DNA of 64,000 nt from UBA9655 sp964597045 (GTDB lineage Bacteria > Pseudomonadota > Alphaproteobacteria > UBA9655). Below the pieces are notes generated by a model, which was not told where the DNA came from, did not search any database, and worked only from the letters and a program-made list of their open reading frames with translations. The position numbers were made by a program, and so were the translations under genes. Position 1 is the stretch's first letter. Each line of letters begins with the position of its first letter. This document shows positions 42,795 to 52,045 of the stretch, one piece after another. The stretch spans positions 1 through 64,000 of the forward strand of contig CAZQWE010000005.1 of the NCBI GenBank assembly GCA_964597045.1, in the 5' to 3' direction.

Positions 42795-43719
42795 AAGCCC
42801 TAACTATACGCGATACTAAAGGATGACGCACCACATCTTTTTCAGTAAATCGTATAATACCCACACCCCTCACTCCATCAAGAGTCGTAAGAGCATCCTG
42901 AAGCCCAGAAGGAACGCCTTTCGGTAAATCAATCTGGGTCAGATCTCCTGTCACAATCATACGTGAATTATTCCCAAGACGGGTAAGGAACATCTTCATT
43001 TGAACCTCTGTTGTATTTTGAGATTCATCTAAAATAATAACAGAGTCCGAAAGTGTCCGCCCCCGCATAAATGCAAGGGGTGCAACTTCAATCTCCCCCA
43101 GCGCAATTTTTTTTGTCACAAACTCCAGGGGAAGCATGTCATGCAAAGCATCATAAAGAGGCCTCAAGTAAGGATCTACTTTTTCACGTATATCGCCAGG
43201 TAAGAACCCCAGACGCTCACCCGCTTCCACAGCGGGACGGGAGAGAATCAACCGATCCATTTGACCACTGAGCATCATTTCCACACCTAGAGCCACCGCG
43301 AGGTAGGTTTTCCCAGTCCCCGCTGGGCCTTCAGCAAAGACCAGTTCGTTCTCTTTAAGAGCCTTAATATAGGCGGCTTGCAGTTTTGACCGCGCTGCAA
43401 TAACGCGCCTTTTTGTGGTCAGATAAGTTTCTTCATGGGGTTCCTTATCACTGGCCTGACGCAAAGCAATCATAACATCCGTCGTATCGACTTCCTTCCC
43501 CTCCTGAAGTCTTGAATAAAGTGAAGCCAGCGTCCGACCTGCAATTCTCGTAATCTCATCTTCTCCCTGAATGACGAGACGATTCCCGCGGGTTGTTATG
43601 GTGACATCCAGTTCTTTTTCCAGAAGTTTAAGATGACCATCTTGGCTCCCAAAGAGTTCAATGAGTAGATCGTTATCATCAAATTCTAAGTAAGTTGTCG
43701 ATCTCTTATCTGTTGCCAT
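42769..43719 (-). CDS. phoH: PhoH-like ATPase
   Basis: The 316-residue protein has Walker A EGPAGTGKTYLAVA (about residues 129-142), Walker B DSVIILDESQNTT (about residues 225-237), and the TGDLTQIDLP segment. An N-terminal KH-like region precedes the ATPase core. PhoH/YbeZ partners YbeY in RNA metabolism. It heads the phoH-ybeY-corC-lnt operon. Confidence 0.93.
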   Translation of the reverse strand: MATDKRSTTYLEFDDNDLLIELFGSQDGHLKLLEKELDVTITTRGNRLVIQGEDEITRIAGRTLASLYSRLQEGKEVDTTDVMIALRQASDKEPHEETYLTTKRRVIAARSKLQAAYIKALKENELVFAEGPAGTGKTYLAVALGVEMMLSGQMDRLILSRPAVEAGERLGFLPGDIREKVDPYLRPLYDALHDMLPLEFVTKKIALGEIEVAPLAFMRGRTLSDSVIILDESQNTTEVQMKMFLTRLGNNSRMIVTGDLTQIDLPKGVPSGLQDALTTLDGVRGVGIIRFTEKDVVRHPLVSRIVRAYEGKKSHS

Positions 43720-43787
43720 GTGCAGCTATAATCTTCCCAATTTACATTTATAGTATACACGAATTTGTGAATTTCTCAAAGAAAACC

Positions 43788-44201
43788 CTATTTATATAGT
43801 GAAAACTTTTTTGTCATCTGACTCACCAAATCCCAAGGGCCGTACAAAACGGCACTGTAGTATTTCAAGTGTTCCTCAGGTGTTTCTTTCGTTCTGTCCA
43901 ACTGTTCCTGATAGGTTCCCCCAGTCATGGTATCCGTAAAGACACCAAAGCGAATTTGAGCCTCACGTGCAGCTTGCACGGCCTTTCTAATCTCGCCTGA
44001 TTTCCCTCGCAAAATGATGAAAGGCATTTGAGAAATATTTGGGTAAATATTCCCTTCTTTATCAAGGCAATCATTGAGTCTTAATTCATCTGTACTGAAC
44101 TGAGCTCCAAGACCCAAAGTCATATGGGCCACCGCATTCATAGCGACGCCAATTTCAACATCTTTATTTACAATCGCAACCAATTTATTTTCAAACGACA
44201 T
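43788..44201 (-). CDS. DUF2000 family protein
   Basis: The 137-residue cytoplasmic protein matches DUF2000: NKLVAIVNKDVEIGVAMNAVAHM at the start (in parts), a central MPFIILRGKSGEIRKAV and GVFTDTM. The family has a peptidyl-tRNA hydrolase II-like fold but no proven function. No signal peptide is present. It lies alone, with a hairpin-containing non-coding region upstream. Confidence 0.7.
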   Translation of the reverse strand: MSFENKLVAIVNKDVEIGVAMNAVAHMTLGLGAQFSTDELRLNDCLDKEGNIYPNISQMPFIILRGKSGEIRKAVQAAREAQIRFGVFTDTMTGGTYQEQLDRTKETPEEHLKYYSAVLYGPWDLVSQMTKKFSLYK

Positions 44202-44263
44202 GTTTTATCTCCTTTATATATTTAATTTTTTTAATACTTGATTGATATAATATATACTGAATG

Positions 44264-44279
44264 CTCCGCCTTAGCGGAG
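44264..44279. other. Small GC hairpin in a non-coding interval
   Basis: CTCCGC, a CTTA loop and GCGGAG form a compact hairpin at the centre of the otherwise AT-rich 44202-44448 interval. It could mark the 5' leader of the DUF2000 gene or an anti-sense terminator. Nothing else recognisable was seen in this interval. Confidence 0.3.
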
Positions 44280-44448
44280 AAGGAGTCCACTGAGATTAAT
44301 TGTAATAAATAATTTTTGTTTTATCTTTACCATATCTTTAACATAAGAAGTCATAGATAAATGTCAATCTTTTTCTCATGAGAACCTTGAATATTTTTTA
44401 AAAAATCATTACATAACTACTACATTTAATACTGTTTTGAGGTTCTCT

Positions 44449-46251
44449 ATGAACAAAAGTCTTTTTTCTTTTATTACCCTATTGTCATTATCAACAAGTA
44501 TCCTTTCTCTAAATGCAGTTGGTCCTGATGATGATCTTGATTGGGATGAGGGCGGTTTTTGTACACTTATCAAAACAAAGGATATTGAACAAACTGAACA
44601 TTATAAAGAATTAAAACTTCCAGCTGTTCCTGTACTTCATGCTTATAATGCTTTGCCATCTTCAAGATTTGTCATTGGAGGTTCTCATTTTCCAAGGACA
44701 TGTATTGATGAACGTCTTGCAGAAAAAATGATGAGAGCAGGGGTAAAACCAAGTGATCCCTTTTATATCGTTATTCAAGAAAGTGATGAAGATCTAATCT
44801 TACGTCCCATGTACTATTTTGAAGATAATAAGAAAATTGAGAGGAAAGCAACTTCCTATTCAGATACTATGATCCTCAAGGCTCAAGTTCATGACCGTAA
44901 AGGAGTCCTATCTTTAAATCCCGATCTCTCACCTGATCAAAAACCCTTAAAACACTTTACTGTTTCATCACATAACAGCCTTAGTTTGGATCCACAGGCT
45001 GATAAACTCGAAAACATTTTATCATCAGGCGCCAATATGTCCCTGAATGGATTAGGCGATCATTCAAATTCATTCTTTGCCTTTTATAAAGGACTTTCTC
45101 AAACTGTTGACGAAATTGATTATAGGCGGGGAGCAGATAATCAACCCCTCATCAATCATGCGGGACAACATGAATATAACCCAGCAACCAAAGTAACCAG
45201 AATCGTTAAAAATGAAAAAGGCGTTTCTGTCCTCCATGTTGTACTGAATGGGGCTGATTGGGATACATTTTTTAAAAACATGAAGCGAAAAAGAAAAGTG
45301 GGAGATATTCTCAAAGCTTTTGATAAATTAAACAAGAATCCAATAATATCTCTAGTGCAAAAAGCGCTTGTTGGCATGTTTGATGAGGCAGACAAGCCTC
45401 CTGTTGAGCTTCCTGGAAGACTTCCCATAACACTCATGCAACCCGCCAATATAGGACTAGCCGATCTTAAGCCTCAAGCCCAATCAGCTAACAAAGCACA
45501 AAGTATTACAAGAGATCAAAATGGTATAACGGTTCTTACAGACCACAATAATGCTGCAAGCTATCAACTCCAAACAGATCCTATACCTGTTGAAGGGGAT
45601 TCTGAACTTCGTATTCATTATAGGGTTACAGTCCAACCAGGCGGTCGCATAGCCCTGGGATTATTGAATACACAACAAAATGGCTGGTTTGGTCCAGAAG
45701 TTATTTTTGAGCCAGGTGTACATGAAGGAATCTTTGAAAGAGACATTCCTTCCGCCGATACGTTAACACGTCTTGTCGTTCGAAACTACCATCTTGGAAA
45801 CCCAGGCCAATCTCATTTTACGATCCACAATATGAGAATTGAGAAAGAAGCTGTAACTCTAAAAGCTTTAAAGCCACAGTTTCAATCAGCACATATGGCA
45901 CAAAGTATTGCCTTGGACCTAAATGGTTTGCACATTCTTACAAACACAAACAAGGAAGCTAACTACCAAGTCCAATCGGATCCAATCCAGGTCATTCCTG
46001 AAACAAAGATTCGTATTCAATACAACATACATGTTGAGAATGGTGGGCGCATATCAATGGGCTTATTAAATACCCAACAAAATGGATGGTATGGAGACGA
46101 ACTCATCCTGGGTCCAGGTGATTATAATGATGTATACGAACGAATTGTCCCTCTTGGTGAGGCGCTAACTCGTCTTGTTTTTCGCAATTATCATCTTGGA
46201 GAACCTGGACAATCCAAATTTACAATAAAAAGTATAAAATTTGAAATGTAA
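44449..46251 (+). CDS. Exported protein with two tandem beta-rich C-terminal repeats
   Basis: About 600 residues: a signal peptide (1-22), an acidic start (DDDLDWDEGG), an N-terminal domain of unknown kind (to about 330) and two homologous C-terminal units (about 340-466 and 474-600). The units share LKPQ, AQSI, LLNTQQNGW, LTRLV-RNYHLG-PGQS and are about half identical. Alternating hydrophobic and polar residues suggest jelly-roll, carbohydrate-binding-like folds. No family was recognised. ATG 44449 is chosen because TTGAGG lies 6 nt upstream; the in-frame TTG at 44437 is part of that site. Confidence 0.7.
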   Translation: MNKSLFSFITLLSLSTSILSLNAVGPDDDLDWDEGGFCTLIKTKDIEQTEHYKELKLPAVPVLHAYNALPSSRFVIGGSHFPRTCIDERLAEKMMRAGVKPSDPFYIVIQESDEDLILRPMYYFEDNKKIERKATSYSDTMILKAQVHDRKGVLSLNPDLSPDQKPLKHFTVSSHNSLSLDPQADKLENILSSGANMSLNGLGDHSNSFFAFYKGLSQTVDEIDYRRGADNQPLINHAGQHEYNPATKVTRIVKNEKGVSVLHVVLNGADWDTFFKNMKRKRKVGDILKAFDKLNKNPIISLVQKALVGMFDEADKPPVELPGRLPITLMQPANIGLADLKPQAQSANKAQSITRDQNGITVLTDHNNAASYQLQTDPIPVEGDSELRIHYRVTVQPGGRIALGLLNTQQNGWFGPEVIFEPGVHEGIFERDIPSADTLTRLVVRNYHLGNPGQSHFTIHNMRIEKEAVTLKALKPQFQSAHMAQSIALDLNGLHILTNTNKEANYQVQSDPIQVIPETKIRIQYNIHVENGGRISMGLLNTQQNGWYGDELILGPGDYNDVYERIVPLGEALTRLVFRNYHLGEPGQSKFTIKSIKFEM

Positions 46252-46256
46252 AAAGT

Positions 46257-46265
46257 TTATCCACA
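46257..46265 (+). promoter_or_regulatory. Single perfect DnaA-box sequence
   Basis: TTATCCACA matches the strict DnaA box. It lies alone in the 112-bp gap before the RND operon, so it is not an origin. It could be a titration or regulatory site, or chance. Confidence 0.3.
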
Positions 46266-46320
46266 AAGAGCGTTCCTGAACAACGTGTGAAAAGCCATAT
46301 CTTAACATAAAAAAATACTG

Positions 46321-46326
46321 TATAAT
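46321..46326 (+). promoter_or_regulatory. Likely -10 element of the RND efflux operon
   Basis: TATAAT is perfect and lies 38 bp before the first gene of the efflux operon. No good -35 is visible at 16-18 bp, so expression may need an activator. Confidence 0.4.
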
Positions 46327-46363
46327 CCTCTCAATAATAAGAAGAACTCATTTGTAGAGGCTC

Positions 46364-47863
46364 ATGGTGCGTCATCAACTCTTTATATTAATAGGATGTC
46401 TTGCATTGGTAAGCTGTGCGGTTGGCCCTGACTTTGAAGCACCCCATGCCCCCAGAACCGAGTCCTTTACTGAATCACCTCTTCCTGAAAAAACAACAGA
46501 AACAACAGGCTTAGGTGGGGCTGCCCAACATTTTGTTGTGGGGGGAGACATTCCTGAAAAATGGTGGGAACTCTTTAACTCAAAACCCTTGAATGAGTTG
46601 CTATGTAAAGGAATCAAACAAAATTATAACCTTAAAGCGGCACAAGCTGCTCTCCGGGCTGCAGAGCAAAATTACTGGGCTTCGGTCGGTTCTTTATTTC
46701 CTTTTGTCACTATTGGAGGCGATGCTGAAAGGCAAAGATTTAACCTGTCCTCATTTGATCAACCCAATGCTCGCCCTTCAACTTTTAACCTTTTTAATGC
46801 AGGTGTAAACGTTGCGTATACATTAGATATCTTTGGGGGAATTCGCCGCCAAATTGAAACCACTGCCGCTCAAGAAGAAGCTCAAAAATATGAAGAAGAT
46901 GCAACCTACATCTCTCTCACTGCCGATATTGTTACGACTGCTATAACAGAAGCCTCACTCAGAGCCCAGATCGAAGCCACAAGAGAACTTGTCGCAGAAC
47001 AAAAGAAAAACCTAGATATTTCTGAGAAGAGATTTAACGTCGGCGCTATCTCAAAAATTGATGCATTGGCTCAAGCGACCCAACTTTATCAAACAGAATC
47101 AAGCTTACCGCCTCTTGAAAATGCACTCTCCCAAACACGAACGACCTTATCAATTCTGATCGGTGAACTCCCAAGCGAAAGTAAAATACATATGTTTTCC
47201 CTTGAGGAATTAACTCTTCCAACTGAGTTGCCCGTAAGTATTCCTTGTCAGTTGGTTTCCCAACGTCCTGATGTAAAAGCCGCAGAAGCGCAACTTCATG
47301 CAGCCAGCGCTCAAATAGGGGTTGCAACAGCTAATCTCCTCCCCCAAGTAACCATCACGGGAAACTATGGAGGAAGTTCAAATTTTCTGAGTACTTTGTT
47401 TAAGGATCGAACAAATGTTTGGACTTTGGTAGGAAGTTTGGTCCAACCCGTTTTTGAAGGGGGTACACTCATTGCGAGAAGAGAGGCAGCGATTGCAACT
47501 TTTGAAGAAGCCTATGCTCAATATAATCAGGTTGTCCTTGTCGCCTATAAGGATGTCGCTGATGTTTTAAAGGCTTTAGAGCTTGATGCGATACAAGTTA
47601 AAATTACAAACCAAGGGGAAAAAGCTGCCCGAGAAACCCTTAAACTAACAGAGATTCAATACAACTTGGGAGCCATCAGTTATCTCAACCTCATCGTTGC
47701 TCAAAGACAATATCACCTAGCTAGAATTGATCGGATTCGGGCGCTGGCTTCTCGTTACTCAAACACAGCCGCTCTTTTCAAAGCGATGGGGGGAGCCTGG
47801 TGGAAACGGGGATGTGAAAAACCAGCTGAATGTCAAAAACCAGAAGTGAGTAAAGAGTCGTAG
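46364..47863 (+). CDS. RND efflux outer-membrane lipoprotein (NodT/OprM family)
   Basis: The 499-residue protein has a lipoprotein signal with lipobox LVSC (Cys near residue 18) and VGPDFEAP directly after it, typical of NodT/OprM channels. Two outer-membrane efflux domains follow, with VAYTLDIFGGIRRQIE, RPDVKAAEAQL and SYLNLIVAQRQYHLAR. It forms the exit duct for the pump encoded by the next two genes, spaced 1 nt and then overlapping. It is distinct from TolC at 2686. Confidence 0.93.
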   Translation: MVRHQLFILIGCLALVSCAVGPDFEAPHAPRTESFTESPLPEKTTETTGLGGAAQHFVVGGDIPEKWWELFNSKPLNELLCKGIKQNYNLKAAQAALRAAEQNYWASVGSLFPFVTIGGDAERQRFNLSSFDQPNARPSTFNLFNAGVNVAYTLDIFGGIRRQIETTAAQEEAQKYEEDATYISLTADIVTTAITEASLRAQIEATRELVAEQKKNLDISEKRFNVGAISKIDALAQATQLYQTESSLPPLENALSQTRTTLSILIGELPSESKIHMFSLEELTLPTELPVSIPCQLVSQRPDVKAAEAQLHAASAQIGVATANLLPQVTITGNYGGSSNFLSTLFKDRTNVWTLVGSLVQPVFEGGTLIARREAAIATFEEAYAQYNQVVLVAYKDVADVLKALELDAIQVKITNQGEKAARETLKLTEIQYNLGAISYLNLIVAQRQYHLARIDRIRALASRYSNTAALFKAMGGAWWKRGCEKPAECQKPEVSKES

Positions 47864-47864
47864 A

Positions 47865-49001
47865 ATGGTAAGTCTAAAACCAACTTCAAAACGAGCACGC
47901 ATAGCCTTATTAAGCACGATTGCTCTCATTCTTTGCCTTGTTCTCTACACAATCTTTAAAAAAGAGAATATGAGTGGCATTCGTATGCCTCCTGTTGTCG
48001 TGACGGCAATGAATATCAAGGCTGAGCCCTGGCAATACAAGCTTATGGCTGTTGGTACCATTGACACGATTGACGGCGTGGATGTCACAACTGAAATTGC
48101 AGGTATGATTGTTGATACTCCGTTTGAAGGTGGAAAAACCATAAAAAAGGGCGAGGTCCTCGTAAAGCTTAATGATGACGTGGAAGTTGCTCAACTCAGG
48201 TCTTTGGAAGCACAAGCAGAACTGGCCCAAATTACCTTTGAGAGAGATAAGAAGCAATTTGCTGTGCAAGCTGTAAGTCAAGCGCAAGTTGATCTCGATG
48301 AAGCGGATCTTAAAAGCAAAAGAGCTCTTGCCGCCCAACAAGCTGCTATTGTAGCAAAGAAAACTGTGAAGGCTCCTTTCTCAGGTAAGCTAGGATTATC
48401 CCTTATTAGTGTTGGTCAGTTCTTAAATCCTGGAGACAAAATCGTCACCCTACAATCCTTAAATCCTATTTATGCTGAATTTAGTCTCCCCCAACAAGAT
48501 ATTACAAAAGTCAAATTGAATGAGGAGATTACCCTGACTACAGATGCCTATCCAGGACAGCAATTTAAAGGAAAAATAACAACTATTGATCCAAAAGTAG
48601 ATATAGCAACACGAAATGTTGGGATTGAGGCGACATTGCCTAATCCTGAGGAAAAGCTTTTACCAGGTATGTATGCTCAAGTAGAAATCACTGTTGGAAA
48701 GCCTGAGACATTTCTTACTCTTCCGCAGGCAGCTATCACCTATAATCCTTACGGTGATATTGTTTATATATTGAATGAAAAAGAGAAGAGCAGGGATGGA
48801 AAACAGATCTATGAGGCAAAACAACGATTTGTGACCCTTGGTGAAAAGAGGGGAGATCAAGTGCAAATTCTTAAAGGCCTTCAAGAGAGGGATTTGATTG
48901 TGACGTCTGGACAGATGAAACTCAAGAATGGAAGCCTTGTAACGATTAATAACTCAGTCATCCCTGGAAATAATCCTTCTCCTACGATTGAGAACAAGTG
49001 A
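47865..49001 (+). CDS. RND efflux periplasmic adaptor (membrane fusion protein)
   Basis: The 378-residue adaptor has one N-terminal helix (about 12-31), a barrel-sandwich lipoyl half, a short helical hairpin (LRSLEAQAELAQITFERD), the second lipoyl half with VKAPFSGKLGLSLISVGQFLNPG (in parts) and a beta-barrel domain. It joins the inner-membrane RND pump to the outer-membrane channel. It sits between the two partners, overlapping the pump gene by 4 nt. Confidence 0.93.
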   Translation: MVSLKPTSKRARIALLSTIALILCLVLYTIFKKENMSGIRMPPVVVTAMNIKAEPWQYKLMAVGTIDTIDGVDVTTEIAGMIVDTPFEGGKTIKKGEVLVKLNDDVEVAQLRSLEAQAELAQITFERDKKQFAVQAVSQAQVDLDEADLKSKRALAAQQAAIVAKKTVKAPFSGKLGLSLISVGQFLNPGDKIVTLQSLNPIYAEFSLPQQDITKVKLNEEITLTTDAYPGQQFKGKITTIDPKVDIATRNVGIEATLPNPEEKLLPGMYAQVEITVGKPETFLTLPQAAITYNPYGDIVYILNEKEKSRDGKQIYEAKQRFVTLGEKRGDQVQILKGLQERDLIVTSGQMKLKNGSLVTINNSVIPGNNPSPTIENK

Positions 49002-52000
49002 TGAAGTTTACAGACCTCTATATTCAAAGGCCTGTTCTTGCAACAGTCGTGAGCCTGTTGATCTTAGTGCTTGGGTTGCGTTCTCTTTTTCTTATGCCTG
49101 TTCGCGAGTTTCCTTACACAACCAACGCTGTCGTAACAGTGACAACAGTTTATACAGGGGCTGACCCAGATCTTATTGCCGGATTTATTACAACCCCTCT
49201 TGAACAATCCATTGCCCAAGCGAATGGTATTGATTACCTAACCTCGACCAGCAATCAGAACAGAAGCACCATAAATGCCAACCTACGTCTTAACTATGAC
49301 TCTCAAAAAGCACTGACAGAAATAAATACAAAAGTGAATGCTGTTCTGAATCAACTACCCCGTGATTCACAACAACCAACTATTACTGTGGCTATTGGAG
49401 ATGTTTTTGATGCCATGTACATTGGATTTTACTCTGAAATTCTGCCTAATAACAAAATTACTGATTATTTAACACGTGTTGTACAGCCAAAACTTCAGGC
49501 AGTTCCTGATGTTCAACTCGTTGAAATTTTAGGAGGTCGTCCCTTTGCCATGCGGGCATGGCTTAATCCGACGAAGATGGCCGCATTAGGCATTACACCT
49601 CAAGATGTCTCAAATGCTCTTGCTACCAATAACTTTATTGCGGCTGTGGGAAGAACAGATGGTCAAGTTGTGACTGTTAATTTATCAACGGATACAAGTC
49701 TTGAGAGTGTTGAAGAATTTCAAAATCTTATTGTTAAAGAAAAAGACAGTACCCTCATTAAGCTTAAGGATATAGCAACGGTTTCCTTAGGAGCTGAGGA
49801 TTATGACACGGCCGTAAAATTCAATGGAGAAAAAGCGGTTTTCATTGGAATTCAAATTGCCCCTTCTGCAAATCTCTTAACAGTGATCGATAATGTTAAA
49901 AAAGTCCTTCCCTCAATTTTTGAGGCTCTTCCCGAAGGCTTAAAAGGGAATGTTGCTTATGACTCAACGAAGTTTATTAAATCATCGATTAATGAGGTTG
50001 AGAGATCCCTTACAGAAGCCATTCTTATTGTCATTCTGGTGATTTTTCTCTTTTTGGCATCTATCAGAACTGTTTTTATTCCTATTGTTGCGATCCCTCT
50101 TTCTCTTATAGGAGCCTTTTTCTTGATGCTTGTGATGGGGTATTCAGTCAACATTCTAACGCTTCTGGCTCTTGTTTTATCCATAGGGCTCGTCGTTGAT
50201 GATGCAATTATTGTTGTGGAAAATGTATACCGACATATTGAACAAGGGATGAAACCTTATGACGCGGCAATCCTGGGGGCTCGTGAGCTTGCAAATCCTA
50301 TTATAGCTATCACTGTTGTCCTTGTGGCTGTATATGTGCCGATCGGCTTTATGGGTGGGCTAACAGGGGCTCTCTTCACAGAGTTTGCCTTTACCCTCGT
50401 TGCTGCTGTAACCATTTCCGCTATCATTGCGCTGACTCTTTCTCCCATGATGTGTTCAAAACTCCTGAAGGAAAAAGGAGATGGACGCTTCATGGATTTT
50501 GTGAATCGTCAGTTTACATGGCTTGAAGACCATTACAAAACAGTTCTCCATAGAGGACTCGATCACCTACCCTGGTTTGGAGCATTTGCTATCCTTGTTT
50601 TGATTAGTCTTTACTTCCTCTATACAAGCTCCAACTCCGAACTTGCTCCCCAAGAAGACCAAGGTTATGTCGTCAGTCAATGGACGGGATCTCCTAACTC
50701 TTCTATAGAACAAACTGAAATCTTTGGAAAACAAGTCTTTCAGATCTATTCTGAATTTCCTGAAAAAGACATTGTCTTCCAAGTCGAAGGGCTGGGCGGT
50801 TTAAATCTTGGATTTGGAGGTATTGGTTTTGTTCCTTGGGATGAGCGAAAAAAGACAAGCACCCAAATCCAGGCCGAGCTCCAACAGAAATTTGCAAGCA
50901 TTGCAGGGTCAAACGTTGCAGCCTTTCAACGAGCTTCTCTTCCCGGAAGTGGGCGTGGCCTTCCCTTTCAATTAGTTGTCGAGACAACAGATAATTATCA
51001 ACTCCTCAATGCAGCTACCCAAGACCTCATGGAAAAAGCAAGAGCATCGGGCTTATTTGCCTTTTTAGATACGGATCTAAAAATCGATAAAGTCCAAAAG
51101 AAGCTTGATATAGACAGGGAAAAAGCAGCCCTCTTAGGGCTTAACATGCAGGATATTGGAAGAATTCTTCAGTCAGCCCTCAGTCAGGGATATGTGAATT
51201 ATTTTAATCATGCAGGGAGATCCTATAAAGTCATCCCTCAGGTAGAAAGAAAAGACCGTATCAATCCTGATCAAATCCTTAACTATTACATCAAAGCTGC
51301 AAACGGGACATCTATTCCCCTTTCCACGGTGGCTTCCCTCAAAGCAGAAATTGTCCCAGAATCCATCAATCATTTTCAACAATTAAATTCAGCAACCATT
51401 TCAGCGGTTGTCGCCCCAGGTGTAACATTAGGTCACGCGACAGAAAGCCTAACAAAGATTGCAAAAGAATCCCTTCCCCAAGGATATTCCATTGATTATG
51501 GAGGACAATCACGACAATATATGCAGGAAGGCTCAGCCTTACTTGTGACCTTCTTTTTCTCGATTATCATTATATTCCTTTCACTTGCAGCCCTTTTTGA
51601 AAGCTTTAGGGATCCACTCATCGTCCTCATTAGTGTTCCCATGTCCATCTGTGGGGCTTTGATTTTCATCGCTTTAGGCGTTGGTGGGGCCACCATTAAT
51701 ATCTACACCCAAGTCGGTCTTGTGACCTTGATTGGACTCATTAGTAAACATGGTATTCTTATTGTCCAATTCGCTAATGATCTGCAAAAAGAAGGGAAAA
51801 CCAAACGAGAAGCTTTAGAAATGGCCGCATCCATTCGTTTGCGTCCCATCCTTATGACAACAGCTGCTATGGTTTTGGGAGTTGTCCCGCTGATAACGGC
51901 AACCGGTGCGGGTGCCAATAGTCGGTTTTGCATCGGCCTTGTTATTGCTTCAGGCATTTCCATTGGAACGTTCTTTACACTCTTTATGGTTCCCGCCATG

Positions 52001-52045
52001 TATATGATGCTCGCCCATGAGTTTAAGAAGAACCCGGTTACTTAA
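48998..52045 (+). CDS. RND multidrug efflux permease (HAE1/AcrB family)
   Basis: The 1015-residue, 12-helix proton-driven pump has the N-terminal helix followed by RPVLATVVSLLILV, the porter-domain signature VREFPYTTNAVVTV, and the helix-4 segment LALVLSIGLVVDDAIIVVENVYRHIE (in parts) with the proton-relay Asp pair. The second half repeats the topology, with LIGLISKHGILIVQFAND. The length is close to AcrB. Substrate range cannot be inferred. No regulator gene adjoins the operon. The 3' end overlaps the convergent DUF1016 gene by 8 nt. Confidence 0.94.
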   Translation: MMKFTDLYIQRPVLATVVSLLILVLGLRSLFLMPVREFPYTTNAVVTVTTVYTGADPDLIAGFITTPLEQSIAQANGIDYLTSTSNQNRSTINANLRLNYDSQKALTEINTKVNAVLNQLPRDSQQPTITVAIGDVFDAMYIGFYSEILPNNKITDYLTRVVQPKLQAVPDVQLVEILGGRPFAMRAWLNPTKMAALGITPQDVSNALATNNFIAAVGRTDGQVVTVNLSTDTSLESVEEFQNLIVKEKDSTLIKLKDIATVSLGAEDYDTAVKFNGEKAVFIGIQIAPSANLLTVIDNVKKVLPSIFEALPEGLKGNVAYDSTKFIKSSINEVERSLTEAILIVILVIFLFLASIRTVFIPIVAIPLSLIGAFFLMLVMGYSVNILTLLALVLSIGLVVDDAIIVVENVYRHIEQGMKPYDAAILGARELANPIIAITVVLVAVYVPIGFMGGLTGALFTEFAFTLVAAVTISAIIALTLSPMMCSKLLKEKGDGRFMDFVNRQFTWLEDHYKTVLHRGLDHLPWFGAFAILVLISLYFLYTSSNSELAPQEDQGYVVSQWTGSPNSSIEQTEIFGKQVFQIYSEFPEKDIVFQVEGLGGLNLGFGGIGFVPWDERKKTSTQIQAELQQKFASIAGSNVAAFQRASLPGSGRGLPFQLVVETTDNYQLLNAATQDLMEKARASGLFAFLDTDLKIDKVQKKLDIDREKAALLGLNMQDIGRILQSALSQGYVNYFNHAGRSYKVIPQVERKDRINPDQILNYYIKAANGTSIPLSTVASLKAEIVPESINHFQQLNSATISAVVAPGVTLGHATESLTKIAKESLPQGYSIDYGGQSRQYMQEGSALLVTFFFSIIIIFLSLAALFESFRDPLIVLISVPMSICGALIFIALGVGGATINIYTQVGLVTLIGLISKHGILIVQFANDLQKEGKTKREALEMAASIRLRPILMTTAAMVLGVVPLITATGAGANSRFCIGLVIASGISIGTFFTLFMVPAMYMMLAHEFKKNPVT

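Noticed and set aside
46257..46265. DnaA box as part of a replication origin
   Set aside because: It is a single box with no cluster, no adjacent dnaA and no AT-rich unwinding element beyond background.
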